NCBI RefSeq assembly: GCF_000420425.1
Contig: NZ_ATUX01000006.1
Coordinates: 372,001 to 436,000, forward strand
From: Schaalia vaccimaxillae DSM 15804
GTDB lineage: Bacteria; Actinomycetota; Actinomycetes; Actinomycetales; Actinomycetaceae
Direction: 5' to 3'
Length of the DNA: 64,000 nucleotides
Part shown: positions 1 to 9,229 of the stretch, in pieces
Position numbering within the stretch: the first letter of the stretch is position 1
How the letters are laid out: each line of letters starts with the position of its first letter
Notes under the pieces: generated by a model
Database searches by the model: none
Seen by the model: only the letters and a program-made list of their open reading frames with translations
What the model was told of the DNA's origin: nothing
Program-made: the position numbers and the translations under genes

Positions 1-454
1 CCGCGAACACAATCCAGATGTCAGCGACATTGCCGACGAACCAACCGTTGTAATTGATGAAATCGACAACGTGACCTTGGCCAATGGACGGCGGCTGGAT
101 CATTCTGTCGATCAGGTTACCGATGGCTCCCCCCATGAGTAGCGAGGTCGCTGCCACTGCTTGGAGAGTCTTAGCACGCCGCACCATGACTGCCAGAACA
201 ATCAAAATGACGATGGAAAAAAGGGTGAAGATCCACGTTGTTGAGGACCCAACAGAGAAGGCGGCTCCTGAATTGCGCACTAGCTGTAGGGTCAGGAACT
301 CGCCGACGAGAGGTATGGGTTGGCCTTCTTCAAGATTGGACTGAGCCCAGACTTTGGTGAGCTGATCGCTCACTACAGCGGTGATGATGATGCCCAGTGC
401 AAGAGTCCACTTTGCAGCACCTGCGACCAGTCGCCGGTGTCCATGCGTCGGCAT
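1..454 (-). CDS. lspA: Lipoprotein signal peptidase II (LspA), 3' end cut by window edge
   Basis: Aspartyl protease of the cytoplasmic membrane that removes signal peptides from prolipoproteins after lipid attachment. The 151 visible residues contain membrane segments near residues 15-30, 70-90 and 100-115. The family motif NLIDR is at 113-117 (catalytic Asp116), and GNVADIW follows at 141-147 (second catalytic Asp145). The ATG at 454 is preceded five bases upstream by a strong AGGAGG. The C-terminus runs off the left edge. It is the last gene seen downstream of divIVA, separated from it by a hairpin, a position commonly seen in actinobacteria. Identification is secure from the two Asp motifs. 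Confidence 0.93.
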   Translation of the reverse strand, partial: MPTHGHRRLVAGAAKWTLALGIIITAVVSDQLTKVWAQSNLEEGQPIPLVGEFLTLQLVRNSGAAFSVGSSTTWIFTLFSIVILIVLAVMVRRAKTLQAVAATSLLMGGAIGNLIDRMIQPPSIGQGHVVDFINYNGWFVGNVADIWIVFA

Positions 455-481
455 AGCCCTCCTCAGTTAGTCGGCATGGCA

Positions 482-512
482 ATGGCGGCGGCGCACTGGG
501 CGCCGCCGCCAT
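482..512 (-). terminator. Hairpin between divIVA and lspA
   Basis: A perfect 13-bp inverted repeat (482-494 pairs with 500-512) with a 5-nt loop, made of GGC/GCC triplets. It has no T-tract on the minus strand. It lies just after the divIVA stop and just before lspA, so it may be an intrinsic or partial terminator, or an mRNA-stabilising hairpin. Confidence 0.55.
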
Positions 513-531
513 CACCGAAGATTTAGGAAGA

Positions 532-1176
532 TCAGTTCTCAGAACCGGAGTTGACCTCGCTGAGCAGGTTCTCCAGGTGACCGCGCAGGTTCGAGCGGTA
601 TTCGGACTCGAAGGTGCGAAGCTCATTGATCTTAGTTTCGAGCAGACCGCGCTCCTGATCCAGCTGAGCGAGGATGGTCTCGTGCTGATTCTGAGCATCT
701 GCGACGATCTCGTCGCCCTTGGCGCGCGCCTCGGCAATAATGCGATCGGACTCTTCCTTGCCGTCGCGCACGTATTCATCGTGGACGCGCTGGGCGAGGG
801 CGAGCATGGAGGTCGCTGACTCTGCCGATTCCGGAACGACCGGGGCTTGCGGGGCCTCGACCACGGGAGCTACCTCGACGGGCTCGTCGACAACAGGTTC
901 TTCGGCGATCTCAACGCTGGCCTCTTCGACGACCGCTGCGGGCTCTTCAACAGCTTCAGGAGCCTCAGCGACAACCTGGCCACCGGAGAGTTCGGCGATA
1001 CGACGTTCGGCGGACTCCAGCTTCTCCTTCAGATCCGTGTTCTCCATCTGGAGGGTGTAGATCGTCGAGACGACCTCATCAAGGAACTCGTCGACCTCAA
1101 CCTGGTCGTAGCCCTCACGGAACTTCACGTACTGGAATTTCTTGTTGAGAACGTCCTCTGTGGTGAGCAGAGCCAT
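532..1176 (-). CDS. divIVA: Cell division/polar growth protein DivIVA (Wag31-like)
   Basis: Coiled-coil scaffold that binds curved membrane at poles and septa and directs polar peptidoglycan synthesis in actinobacteria. The start is set at MALLTTEDVL (1176), with GAGAGGCG a few bases upstream; a longer reading to 1236 lacks family similarity. The product is 214 residues. The N-terminal lipid-binding DivIVA domain (about 1-60, with KFQYVKFREGYDQVEVDEFL) is followed by a coiled coil, an acidic Ala/Pro/Glu/Val-rich linker (about 80-145) and a second coiled coil at the C-terminus. It sits at the distal end of the dcw cluster after yggT, as in mycobacteria and relatives. Confidence 0.95.
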   Translation of the reverse strand: MALLTTEDVLNKKFQYVKFREGYDQVEVDEFLDEVVSTIYTLQMENTDLKEKLESAERRIAELSGGQVVAEAPEAVEEPAAVVEEASVEIAEEPVVDEPVEVAPVVEAPQAPVVPESAESATSMLALAQRVHDEYVRDGKEESDRIIAEARAKGDEIVADAQNQHETILAQLDQERGLLETKINELRTFESEYRSNLRGHLENLLSEVNSGSEN

Positions 1177-1389
1177 TTCTTCGCCTCTCAGTCTTAGGGG
1201 TGCGATGTACAGGAACCGATCGGGTCTCCTACACATCCGGGCTTCGGATGGCCTCAGCCCTTTGACACATCACCTCGAAGCATAGCGGAATCATTAACAT
1301 CAGCACCACTGATCACGACATATGAGAGCACGATCTGCGTAATATTCAACACCTCTGCCCGCATTTATCAGACTTCGGCCCTGTTTTTG

Positions 1390-1698
1390 CTACCCCAGGT
1401 AGGTCAGCATTCCCGCAAGACGTTGGATCATCACAACGCCGATATATAGAACGAGGAAGCCGACATCCAAGGCGAAGCCTGACGCCAACCGAAGGGGTGG
1501 GATCACTCGCCTCAGGGCACGCAGTGGCGGGTCGGTCAAGCGGTAAAGGATATTCGCAATTACCAGGATCAGCCCAGTTGGGCGCCAGCGAGGAGCAAAA
1601 ACTTGCACCCAGTCGAGAATGAGCCTGAGAGTGAGGATCAGCAGGTATAAACCAGCCAGGGCATAGATGATCCGTCCTAGCCAGTAAACGACAACCAA
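1390..1698 (-). CDS. YggT family membrane protein
   Basis: Small integral membrane protein of 102 residues with two hydrophobic segments (about 5-30 and 75-98) separated by a basic loop containing the family signature LTDPPLRALRRVIPP. YggT proteins are found next to sepF and divIVA in many Gram-positives and are linked to division or osmotic tolerance; the molecular role is unknown. The ATG at 1698 lies directly after the sepF stop (1701), so the two genes are translationally coupled. Family assignment is confident, function is not. Confidence 0.88.
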   Translation of the reverse strand: MVVVYWLGRIIYALAGLYLLILTLRLILDWVQVFAPRWRPTGLILVIANILYRLTDPPLRALRRVIPPLRLASGFALDVGFLVLYIGVVMIQRLAGMLTYLG

Positions 1699-1700
1699 GA

Positions 1701-2162
1701 TCAGCCCTGATTGAACAGGGAGCCGCGTCGAGCACCGGTGGTGTCACCTGCCACCTCGACTGTACGTGGAGACAGCAGGAAAACCCTGTTGGTCACGCGC
1801 TCGATGACGCCATGGAGGCCAAAAGTCAGACCCGCAGCGAAGTCGATGAGGCGACGCGCGTCAGCCTCGGACATGTCGGTGAGGTTGACGATGACGGGGG
1901 TACCCGAACGGAATGCTTCACCAATAGTGATGGCGTCCGAGTATGCGGTGGGATGAACGGTGACGATGCGGGACAGATCTTCTGCCTCGACGACGGTTTC
2001 ACGGCGCGCAGGGGTGGCAACCTTGAGGTGTTCGACCGGGGCGATGGGAGTGACCTCAGCCATCTCTTCATATTCTTCGAATTGGTCCTGCTCAATGATT
2101 TCTTCATCAGCAGCTGGCCAACCCATGAATTTACGTGCCCGTGCACCAAAAGATTCGCTCAT
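1701..2162 (-). CDS. sepF: Cell division protein SepF
   Basis: FtsZ-binding membrane anchor that tethers the Z-ring in bacteria lacking FtsA, which is absent from this cluster. The start is placed at [10 protein letters not shown] (2162), which has GAGGAG seven bases upstream; an in-frame Met at 2195 has no such signal. The 153-residue product has an N-terminal amphipathic segment, an acidic linker (about 20-45) and the SepF core (about 60-145), including [16 protein letters not shown] and [19 protein letters not shown]. It is followed immediately by yggT. Confidence 0.94.
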   Translation of the reverse strand: MSESFGARARKFMGWPAADEEIIEQDQFEEYEEMAEVTPIAPVEHLKVATPARRETVVEAEDLSRIVTVHPTAYSDAITIGEAFRSGTPVIVNLTDMSEADARRLIDFAAGLTFGLHGVIERVTNRVFLLSPRTVEVAGDTTGARRGSLFNQG

Positions 2163-2255
2163 TGTTTTCTCCTCACCCATCAAGCGGCACTGCACAAATT
2201 AGTGCCCGCAGCGGCACATGTGCGGCAGGCGCGCCGAATAGCTCACGTCAATCTT

Positions 2256-3020
2256 TTATGCGGGTGCAATCACACTGGCTTGACGTCCACACGCGCAGTC
2301 TCGCCGATACGAATGAAGAGTCGGATCTTCTCTGGTGCATCTGCCATCAATATCGACGCGGCAGCCGAGTTCTCGCAGTTCGTCGGCAGCTGCTGTCACG
2401 AGGTCGAGGGCGGGTGTTCCCCAGGAGGTTGTTGCGGGGGCGCCGTGGTGGGTCTGGGCGACTTCGTCTCGCATTTGAGCTGGCACTTCATAGCACTTAC
2501 CACAGATACTCGGGCCAATCAGAGCCTGGATTCGGGTGGCGCCGAGTTCACTCATTTGGCTAACAGTGCGACTGATAATGCCTTCCTGAAGGCCTTTACG
2601 CCCGGCATGCACCGCAGCTATCAAGGCTCCATCGCATCCAGTCAGGAGGATTGGCACGCAGTCAGCGGTCATAACAGCCGCCCCGGGAGCACCTTTCCAC
2701 AAGCGCGCGTCGACGATGACTGCGTCGGCATCAACGGGACCTAACTCGCCCTCGTGGAGTTCCTCAAGGGGACGTCGACCGCAGGCGTCCACGACGACGG
2801 GGCCTTCACGCGTTAAAGATACGGTCGCCACCGTGTGGGAATGAGTTTGATCCATCCATACGATCGCCGTTTCTAGCTGCTCGCTAAGAAGACGACGTCT
2901 GCGATGGACAACATTTGGATCATCGCCGACGTGCAGTCCCAGGTTGGATCTAAGAGGGTCGGCGCCCCGGCCCGCCTGAGTCAGGAGAACCGGGGCGCCG
3001 CCCAACAATGTCCGAGTCAC
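2256..3020 (-). CDS. pgeF: Purine nucleoside phosphorylase / laccase-domain protein PgeF (YlmD/YfiH family)
   Basis: Zinc-dependent enzyme family once annotated as polyphenol oxidase. Members have purine nucleoside phosphorylase/adenosine deaminase activity, and PgeF of E. coli edits misincorporated L-serine from peptidoglycan precursors. The 254-residue protein carries the metal-binding set: His in MDQTHSH, Cys and neighbours in MTADCVPILL, His in AAVHAGRKG, and the GPSICGKCYEV motif. The start codon lies two bases after the ftsZ stop, so translation is probably coupled. The yggS gene often found next is absent. Confidence 0.9.
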   Translation of the reverse strand: MTRTLLGGAPVLLTQAGRGADPLRSNLGLHVGDDPNVVHRRRRLLSEQLETAIVWMDQTHSHTVATVSLTREGPVVVDACGRRPLEELHEGELGPVDADAVIVDARLWKGAPGAAVMTADCVPILLTGCDGALIAAVHAGRKGLQEGIISRTVSQMSELGATRIQALIGPSICGKCYEVPAQMRDEVAQTHHGAPATTSWGTPALDLVTAAADELRELGCRVDIDGRCTREDPTLHSYRRDCACGRQASVIAPA

Positions 3021-3022
3021 AC

Positions 3023-4261
3023 TCAGCGCAGGAAGTCGGGAATATCGAGGTCGTCGTTTTTGTCGGCCTCTTCGTCAAAGACGCGAGGCACTTCCAAAGA
3101 CGGTTCCTCAACGGCAGGTTCAGGTTGGGCAGGCGTTGCAGCGGGTGCGGCTGCGCGTGTCGGCACCTTCGGTTCTGCGCGGTGGGCAGGAGCCGCCGAT
3201 GGCACTTCTCCGAGGCGTCGCTGCGTTGGAGTTTCTTCGGCTGCAGGACCAGCCTGCTGAGCGACAGGGGTTGCCGGACGGGCTGCGATCGGCGAGGACC
3301 CTGCCGGCATATCAGGGGTGTCGTCAAAGCCCGCAGCAATAATGGTGACGCGGATTTCGTCGCCCAGAGCGTCGTCGATGACGTTACCGAAGATGATGTT
3401 GGCTTCAGGGTGAGCTGCTTCGCGTACAAGCTGAGAAGACTGGAAGATTTCTTGCAGGCCAAGGTCGGATCCACCCTGGAAGAACATAAGGACGCCATGC
3501 GCCCCATCGATGGAGGCTTCAAGCAGCGGCGAGGAGATCGCTGTTTCGACTGCTCGTAGGGCACGGTCTTCGCCGGTTGCGGCGCCAATTCCCATGAGGG
3601 CAGATCCCGCATCTTTCATCACGGATTTGACGTCGTTGAAGTCCACGTTGATCAGGCCCGGGGTGGTGATCAGCTCGGTGATGCCTTGCACACCAGACAA
3701 GAGGACTTGATCGGCTGCGCGGAAAGCGTCCAAGACGGAGATGTTGGTGTCAGAAATTTCAAGCAGACGATCGTTGGGGATGACGATCAGGGTGTCGACC
3801 TCGTCGCGCAGGGTTTCGACTCCCATTTCGGCTTGGGATGCACGACGGTTACCTTCAAAGGAGAAGGGGCGGGTGACGACACCGACGGTGAGGGCGCCGC
3901 CATCGCGCGCAATTTTGGCGACGACAGGCGCTGCGCCAGTGCCGGTGCCGCCGCCTTCACCTGCGGTAACGAACACCATGTCAGCACCTTCGAGGGCTGC
4001 GGTGATTTCGTCAACGTGATCTTCAGCTGCTTTGCGGCCAACGGAAGGGTCAGCTCCGGCCCCGAGGCCATGGGTAAGGTCGCGTCCAATGTCGAGTTTC
4101 GTTTCAGCATCAGACATGAGAAGAGCCTGGGCGTCAGTGTTGACGGCGATAAATTCGACGCCTTTAAGCCCGACTTCGATCATGCGATTGACGGCGTTGA
4201 CTCCGCCGCCGCCGACGCCGACGACTTTGATCACTGCCAGGTGGTTCTGCGGTGCCGCCAT
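3023..4261 (-). CDS. ftsZ: Cell division GTPase FtsZ
   Basis: Tubulin homologue that polymerises into the Z-ring at midcell. The 412-residue product shows the GTP-binding tubulin signature [10 protein letters not shown] at 103-112 and the T7 synergy loop with Asn205, Asp207 and Asp210. A long Pro/Ala/Glu-rich linker (about 320-400) leads to a C-terminal peptide ending DIPDFLR that would bind SepF and other partners. The ATG at 4261 has GGGGGAGAG about eight bases upstream. A 133-bp gap with a notable inverted repeat separates it from ftsQ, so ftsZ may have its own promoter. Confidence 0.98.
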   Translation of the reverse strand: MAAPQNHLAVIKVVGVGGGGVNAVNRMIEVGLKGVEFIAVNTDAQALLMSDAETKLDIGRDLTHGLGAGADPSVGRKAAEDHVDEITAALEGADMVFVTAGEGGGTGTGAAPVVAKIARDGGALTVGVVTRPFSFEGNRRASQAEMGVETLRDEVDTLIVIPNDRLLEISDTNISVLDAFRAADQVLLSGVQGITELITTPGLINVDFNDVKSVMKDAGSALMGIGAATGEDRALRAVETAISSPLLEASIDGAHGVLMFFQGGSDLGLQEIFQSSQLVREAAHPEANIIFGNVIDDALGDEIRVTIIAAGFDDTPDMPAGSSPIAARPATPVAQQAGPAAEETPTQRRLGEVPSAAPAHRAEPKVPTRAAAPAATPAQPEPAVEEPSLEVPRVFDEEADKNDDLDIPDFLR

Positions 4262-4281
4262 TGGTTACTCTCCCCCATGTT

Positions 4282-4314
4282 CATCAACCCTCAACCTCAG
4301 GTTCAAGGTTGATG
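4282..4314 (-). promoter_or_regulatory. Inverted repeat in the ftsZ 5' leader
   Basis: Arms CATCAACC (4282-4289) and GGTTGATG (4307-4314) enclose a second, nested AACCT/AGGTT palindrome. The element ends about 20 bases before the ftsZ ribosome-binding site, so the transcript could form a leader hairpin or the DNA could be an operator. I infer a regulatory role from position and symmetry only. Confidence 0.45.
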
Positions 4315-4394
4315 TTTTGTCTGCATTTGTGCGCAAAGAACGTAGGCGGGACGCCAGCTAGCTTCAAGCAGACACGCGGGAGTGTTGCATGGTC

Positions 4395-5387
4395 CTATGA
4401 AGTCACCGGATGATCGGGAGAAGACACGTCATACACCAAAGCTCCTCGCTGTTCGATAAGAACTTTAAGAACCTTTGCCTTCAATTCGCTGTGTTCGACC
4501 GTGCCCCACTTCGCCAAAGAACCATTGGTCAGATTCAGACTCACAATCGCCCCACTTGCATCAATGGAGGCGACTCGTGATCGCGTATCAGCATCCAAGG
4601 TTTGCCATATAGTCAACGCATCTTGAGCAGCCTCAGCGCGGTCGCCCTTCGCGGGTAGAACGACAGTCGGCAGCCCCTCTGGCGCCACCTCCTGCGTTGA
4701 AAATGCCACACCCTTCGCATCCACCAAAGCCACTCCTTGGTCGGAGGCCTCCACCATCACCGCTTGACGCAAACTCACCACAATATCCAGGCCCGTCGGC
4801 CAGGCGCGCGACGCCTGGGCCGTATCCACGAGGATGTTTTCTTCGACAGCGGCCTCGACATCGTCCAGAGACAACCGAGTTAAGGGAACTCCCGAGTACC
4901 GCCCCACGGCGGCTACGACCTGATCGGAGCTCAGGGCAGAGTCTTTATCGACACCGCTGACTGACACATTGGCGGGTTCGAATGCAAAAACCGAAGAGAA
5001 AAACACCACCCACGCTGCGCCAACAACTGAAATAGCAATGCCCAATATTGTCAGCACATGCGTCAGACGTAAACGAATCTTCGCTCTGCGTCGTTCTTTG
5101 CGAAGGTCTGTCACCTGCGCATCCGACCTCGGCTGTTGGGCGGGCCCCAGGATCTGTGCCGCGTCAGACTGGCCCACCGGCCTCGTCAATTTACGTGCGG
5201 ACGAGGCCGAAGCACTGCTGCGACGACCGTCAGCTTTCTCTCTGCGGGCAGGCGAGGACGATTCACCGCGCGCAGTATGAGTGACTTCGTTCCCCTTCGC
5301 AGAGTCTTGCGTATGGGAGTGTCCGCGCGCGGGACGCGAGGCTGGTGAGCTGCCCCTTTCAGGGCGCCTGGGGGCAGGTGGCCTCAT
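4395..5387 (-). CDS. ftsQ: Cell division protein FtsQ (POTRA domain)
   Basis: Bitopic divisome protein that links early and late division proteins through FtsL/FtsB. The 330-residue product has a long basic, Ser/Arg/Pro-rich cytoplasmic tail (1-106), one membrane helix (about 108-134) and an extracytoplasmic POTRA domain starting around ANVSVSGVDKDS (139 onward), followed by the FtsQ beta domain. The start codon overlaps the murC stop by 4 bp, giving translational coupling. Length and layout match actinobacterial FtsQ. Confidence 0.93.
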   Translation of the reverse strand: MRPPAPRRPERGSSPASRPARGHSHTQDSAKGNEVTHTARGESSSPARREKADGRRSSASASSARKLTRPVGQSDAAQILGPAQQPRSDAQVTDLRKERRRAKIRLRLTHVLTILGIAISVVGAAWVVFFSSVFAFEPANVSVSGVDKDSALSSDQVVAAVGRYSGVPLTRLSLDDVEAAVEENILVDTAQASRAWPTGLDIVVSLRQAVMVEASDQGVALVDAKGVAFSTQEVAPEGLPTVVLPAKGDRAEAAQDALTIWQTLDADTRSRVASIDASGAIVSLNLTNGSLAKWGTVEHSELKAKVLKVLIEQRGALVYDVSSPDHPVTS

Positions 5388-6796
5388 GCGTTACCCTGTT
5401 CACGCCAACACGCCAGCGCTTCATCACCGCACGACGTGATAGACCCCGCTCCCATGGTGATCAATAGGCCATCTTCTTCAACGAGGCCGGCTGCGTAGCG
5501 CACGGCCTCATTCATGTCGCCAATATGTAGACAGCCATTGATCTTTCTCGAAATTAAAGTGGCATCCACTCCTGGTTCCGGGTCCTCACGAGCCCCGTAA
5601 ACGTCTGTCACCACCACATGGTCGGCACCAGACAGCGCCTGAGCAAAACGATCGGCAAAAATGCGGGTCCGAGAGTACAGATGCGGTTGGAATACCACTG
5701 CCACCGAGCCTCGGCCTGCCACAACGCGAGCCTGAGCGATAGCCGCCGCAACCTCAGTGGGATGATGAGCGTAATCATCAAAGAGACGACGAGACCCAAT
5801 CTGCCCTCTCAGTTCAAAACGACGTCCCACTCCCGTAAAAGATGACAGGGCTGCGGCCATTTTCCCAGCGTCAACACCGCACTCAATGCCTGCAGCCCAC
5901 GCCGCAGCCGCATTCAGAACATTGTGCTGGCCGGGCACAGCAAGACAAATCTTCGCCTTCTCGTCCCCCCACGTGAACTGCGCCCTCGCCCCGTCAGGCA
6001 AGACTTCAACATCTCGCACGACCAGATCTGGCGTCGCCCAACAGTGCTCCGGCCTGCCGTAGGTCATTACCCGATGACCGCGAGCGCGAGCTATAGACGC
6101 CAAACGCGACGCGCCCTCGTCCTCGCCACACGCGATGAGTAATCCATCTTCGACAAGACGATCCGCAAATTCGACGAAGATCTCTTCGAAGGCCTCACGG
6201 CTTGCGTAACGATCTAAATGATCCGGTTCAACATTCGTCACAATCTCAATTGAGGGGCTGTAGTTAAGGAACGAACCATCGGATTCATCAGCCTCGGCAA
6301 CAACGACGTCGCCCTTACCCAAATGAGCGCCAGAACCGAATTGAGGAATCACCCCTCCCACCGCAACAGACGGATCGGCCCCCGCTTCCCGTAAAGCCAC
6401 AGAAAGCATTCCTGACGTGGTCGTTTTTCCATGAGCTCCCGCAACCGCAATGAAGCTCATACCAGTTGCGGCAAGCGCCAAAGCCTGCGATCTGTGGATG
6501 ACCTCTTGTCCTCGCTGGCGAGCAATCATTAACTCGGGATTGGACTCACGGATGGCAGTTGAGACCACCACCGTAGCCTCAGGCGCAACATTGGCTTCGT
6601 GGTGTCCCACGAAAACCTCCACCCCTAAATCTGCTAAACGCGACAGCAGTTGAGAATTTGCCTGGTCAGAGCCAGACACGCGGGCTCCTCTCGATGCTAA
6701 AAGTTCAGCGACCACCGACATACCGGCGCCGCCGATTCCAATGAGATGGAAGGAACGGTCGTTGAGATTGAAACCACCGGATTCAAGATTGGTCAT
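5384..6796 (-). CDS. murC: UDP-N-acetylmuramate--L-alanine ligase MurC
   Basis: Cytoplasmic ATP-dependent ligase that adds L-alanine to UDP-MurNAc, the first step of peptidoglycan stem-peptide synthesis. The 470-residue protein has the N-terminal Rossmann motif IGIGGAGMS (about 19-27), the ATP-binding loop AHGKTTT at 121-127, the central VEPDHLD motif and the C-terminal Mur ligase domain. It overlaps murG upstream and ftsQ downstream by 4 bp each. Confidence 0.97.
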   Translation of the reverse strand: MTNLESGGFNLNDRSFHLIGIGGAGMSVVAELLASRGARVSGSDQANSQLLSRLADLGVEVFVGHHEANVAPEATVVVSTAIRESNPELMIARQRGQEVIHRSQALALAATGMSFIAVAGAHGKTTTSGMLSVALREAGADPSVAVGGVIPQFGSGAHLGKGDVVVAEADESDGSFLNYSPSIEIVTNVEPDHLDRYASREAFEEIFVEFADRLVEDGLLIACGEDEGASRLASIARARGHRVMTYGRPEHCWATPDLVVRDVEVLPDGARAQFTWGDEKAKICLAVPGQHNVLNAAAAWAAGIECGVDAGKMAAALSSFTGVGRRFELRGQIGSRRLFDDYAHHPTEVAAAIAQARVVAGRGSVAVVFQPHLYSRTRIFADRFAQALSGADHVVVTDVYGAREDPEPGVDATLISRKINGCLHIGDMNEAVRYAAGLVEEDGLLITMGAGSITSCGDEALACWREQGNA

Positions 6797-7920
6797 GCCT
6801 CTTCCTTTGCATTCGCGATGGACATGATTCTGGCGGCTAGATCTGCTGCAGCGTCGACCCGTCCCAGGTTTCGCGACGCCCCTGCCATATCTGCCAGTCT
6901 GCTCGTACCCACCAGTGTCAAAACGTCATCAACAACGACCTTGGGTGTCAGCTTCTCGTCTTCGATCATCAGCGCTCCCCCGGCGCCAACATGGTCCTGA
7001 GCGTTGAGCTTTTGTTCCCCGTTACCTATCGGGAGTGGCACATAAACACACGGCAGACCTAAGGCGGTCATCTCGGCAACGGTGCCCGCACCTGATCGAC
7101 ACACGACCAGGTCTGCAACTGCCAAAGCATCCTCCATCGTCGTCAAGTAATCCACGACAAGCCACCGTTCGGCAACTCCCGTTTCGTTAACCGTACGTCG
7201 CACGTCCTCGTCTTTACCCTTACCGGTCAGATGCACAATTTGAACGTGCGAGGGCAAAGACGCCGCAGCGCCGCTGACAGCCTCGTTAATGTGGACGGCA
7301 CCCAAAGACCCACCCGTGACGAGCACGGTGCGAAGATCAGGATTGACGCCCAGGCGTGCGGATGCCTCCACCCGAGCCGCCCGTGCTCCTTCCTCAGTAC
7401 TGCGCTGGCGAGCAAGGCGGGCAATCTGCTCCCGTAGTGGCAAGCCCGTAACAACGGTTTGTCCGCGACGGGCTCGCAGAGGAGTAGAAGCGAATGTTAC
7501 GGCGACGAGGGCGGCGCTGCGAGCGCCTACCTTATTTGCTAAGCCCGGTCGCGCATTCTGCTCGTGGACGATGATGGGAACGCCTAAACGCTTCGCCGCG
7601 ACATAGGCCGGCGTGGACACGTATCCGCCAAAGCCAACGAGGGCATCGGCTCCTTCCAGGGACTGCATGCAGGTGCGCACGGCCCTACGCCAGCGTGACG
7701 GTAAAGAAAAGAATTCTAGGGAGGGGCGTCTGGGCAGCGGGACTCGCGGGATTTCAATGAGGTCGAAACCCTGAGCGGGCACGAGGTCGGATTCTAGTCC
7801 TTGCGCAGTACCAAGGACTTGGACGTCGCATCCTTGTGCTCGCAGTTCGTGGGCTGTGGCCAGGAGAGGGTTGACATGTCCTGCGGTTCCCCCGCCGGCC
7901 ATGACGATCTTCTTGTTCAT
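6793..7920 (-). CDS. murG: Undecaprenyldiphospho-muramoylpentapeptide beta-N-acetylglucosaminyltransferase MurG
   Basis: GT28 glycosyltransferase at the inner face of the membrane that transfers GlcNAc from UDP-GlcNAc to lipid I to make lipid II. The start is placed at MNKKIVMAGGGTAGHVNP (7920); a longer reading to 8007 extends into a non-homologous region overlapping ftsW. The 375-residue product contains the donor-site motifs GGSLGA and CRSGAGTVAEMTALGLPCVYVP. It lies 28 bases after ftsW and overlaps murC by 4 bp. Confidence 0.96.
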   Translation of the reverse strand: MNKKIVMAGGGTAGHVNPLLATAHELRAQGCDVQVLGTAQGLESDLVPAQGFDLIEIPRVPLPRRPSLEFFSLPSRWRRAVRTCMQSLEGADALVGFGGYVSTPAYVAAKRLGVPIIVHEQNARPGLANKVGARSAALVAVTFASTPLRARRGQTVVTGLPLREQIARLARQRSTEEGARAARVEASARLGVNPDLRTVLVTGGSLGAVHINEAVSGAAASLPSHVQIVHLTGKGKDEDVRRTVNETGVAERWLVVDYLTTMEDALAVADLVVCRSGAGTVAEMTALGLPCVYVPLPIGNGEQKLNAQDHVGAGGALMIEDEKLTPKVVVDDVLTLVGTSRLADMAGASRNLGRVDAAADLAARIMSIANAKEEA

Positions 7921-7948
7921 CGGGATCCCTCTCCTTAGATGTGTGATG

Positions 7949-9229
7949 TCAACGGGCTTTACGTCGCTTGGGTAAGACCCGCGGATCACGCCCTGCTGAG
8001 GATTCATCGGGCCTGCCGATCATCCACATGCCGGCTCGATCCCTGGCGAATGCTCCGACAACACCCACCGCAAGCGCGGTGAATATGAACGATGAACCAC
8101 CATAGGACACCAACGGCAATGGCACACCGATGACTGGCCCAATCTCAGTGACCGACATAATGTTGATGCATGCCTGGATGCCAATCCATGTGGCAATGCC
8201 CCCCGCTGTAATAGAGGCATAAGCATTCTGCGCTTCTTGACAGACTCGCACCATTCCCCAGATCAGCAGTCCTAGGCAGACCACCACTGCGAGGGTTCCG
8301 AGCAATCCGAATTCTTCTCCGATGATTGCCAGGATGAAGTCTGTATGGGCAGCTTGCAGATAGTCCCATTTCTCGCGTGAGGCCCCCGGCCCCAAACCCG
8401 TCAGGCCACCGGATCCAAGTGCCCACAGCGAATGATCAATCTGCTCGGGAGCAGACAGGTTACGTTCGCGCCCATTCCACGGCAAGACGGCGGCAATACG
8501 TCTCATACGCGTCGGGTTGGTCATGGCCACGACGATGAGTGTCGGAAAAGCGACAGCACCAATTCCGGCGAACCATTTTCCAGGTAGCCCGGCAACCCAC
8601 ATCGTTCCCAGGGCAGCAACCGCTGCGACCATCGCGGTGCCCATGTCATGACCGAGCATGATGGCCCCCACGCCCAAAGCAAGAGGAGCTCCCGCCCGTA
8701 CTCCCATCTGTTTGAGATCTGTCAGACGAGCACCCTGATAGGACAACGTCTGCGCAAGCATGAGCACCAGCGCCAGTTTCAAAAGCTCCGACGGCTGCAC
8801 AATCGGCAAGCCCGGCAATTTCACCCAGTTAGCGTTGCCTCCCTCAGCAATACCAAGAGGAGTGGCGACAAGACTTTGGAAGACGAGAGCAAAGGCGAAT
8901 AGTGGGATCGTGGCCTTCTTGATCAGCGAGGGCGGAAGAACCTGCACGCCGGCTGCCAGGACCATGGCAGCAAGGATGATGCCCAGGGGCCGCAGGTATG
9001 CGACGTAGGGGTTCTCGCCGTCTGCAATGTTGGTCACGGCTTGGGCAGAAAAACCCATGACGAGCCCGAAGATCATAAGAACCAGCGCGGGGATGATCAC
9101 CAAGTAGTAGGTCGCTACCGGGGATGTTTGGCGAGGACGACCGGCCTCGGACCCAAAGCGGATTCGTGGAATCTTAACGACGGGTAGCTGTCTATTGAGA
9201 CGATTCAACCACTCACGCAGGGCTGTCAT
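7949..9229 (-). CDS. ftsW: Septal peptidoglycan glycosyltransferase FtsW (SEDS family)
   Basis: Polytopic SEDS glycosyltransferase that polymerises lipid II at the septum with its partner PBP, here FtsI. The start is placed at MTALREWLNR (9229), giving 426 residues and a 17-base overlap with murD; a much longer frame is open but unrelated. About ten membrane segments are visible. Family motifs include GLGPGASREKWDYLQAAHTD and GEEFGLLG in the large extracytoplasmic loop, and PLPLVSYGGSSF near the C-terminus. The C-terminal tail is basic. Confidence 0.96.
   Translation of the reverse strand: MTALREWLNRLNRQLPVVKIPRIRFGSEAGRPRQTSPVATYYLVIIPALVLMIFGLVMGFSAQAVTNIADGENPYVAYLRPLGIILAAMVLAAGVQVLPPSLIKKATIPLFAFALVFQSLVATPLGIAEGGNANWVKLPGLPIVQPSELLKLALVLMLAQTLSYQGARLTDLKQMGVRAGAPLALGVGAIMLGHDMGTAMVAAVAALGTMWVAGLPGKWFAGIGAVAFPTLIVVAMTNPTRMRRIAAVLPWNGRERNLSAPEQIDHSLWALGSGGLTGLGPGASREKWDYLQAAHTDFILAIIGEEFGLLGTLAVVVCLGLLIWGMVRVCQEAQNAYASITAGGIATWIGIQACINIMSVTEIGPVIGVPLPLVSYGGSSFIFTALAVGVVGAFARDRAGMWMIGRPDESSAGRDPRVLPKRRKAR

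Noticed and set aside
1812-2744. 310-codon plus-strand frame opposite sepF and pgeF
   Set aside because: It spans two genuine genes and their spacer in antisense, with no ribosome-binding site or recognisable motif.
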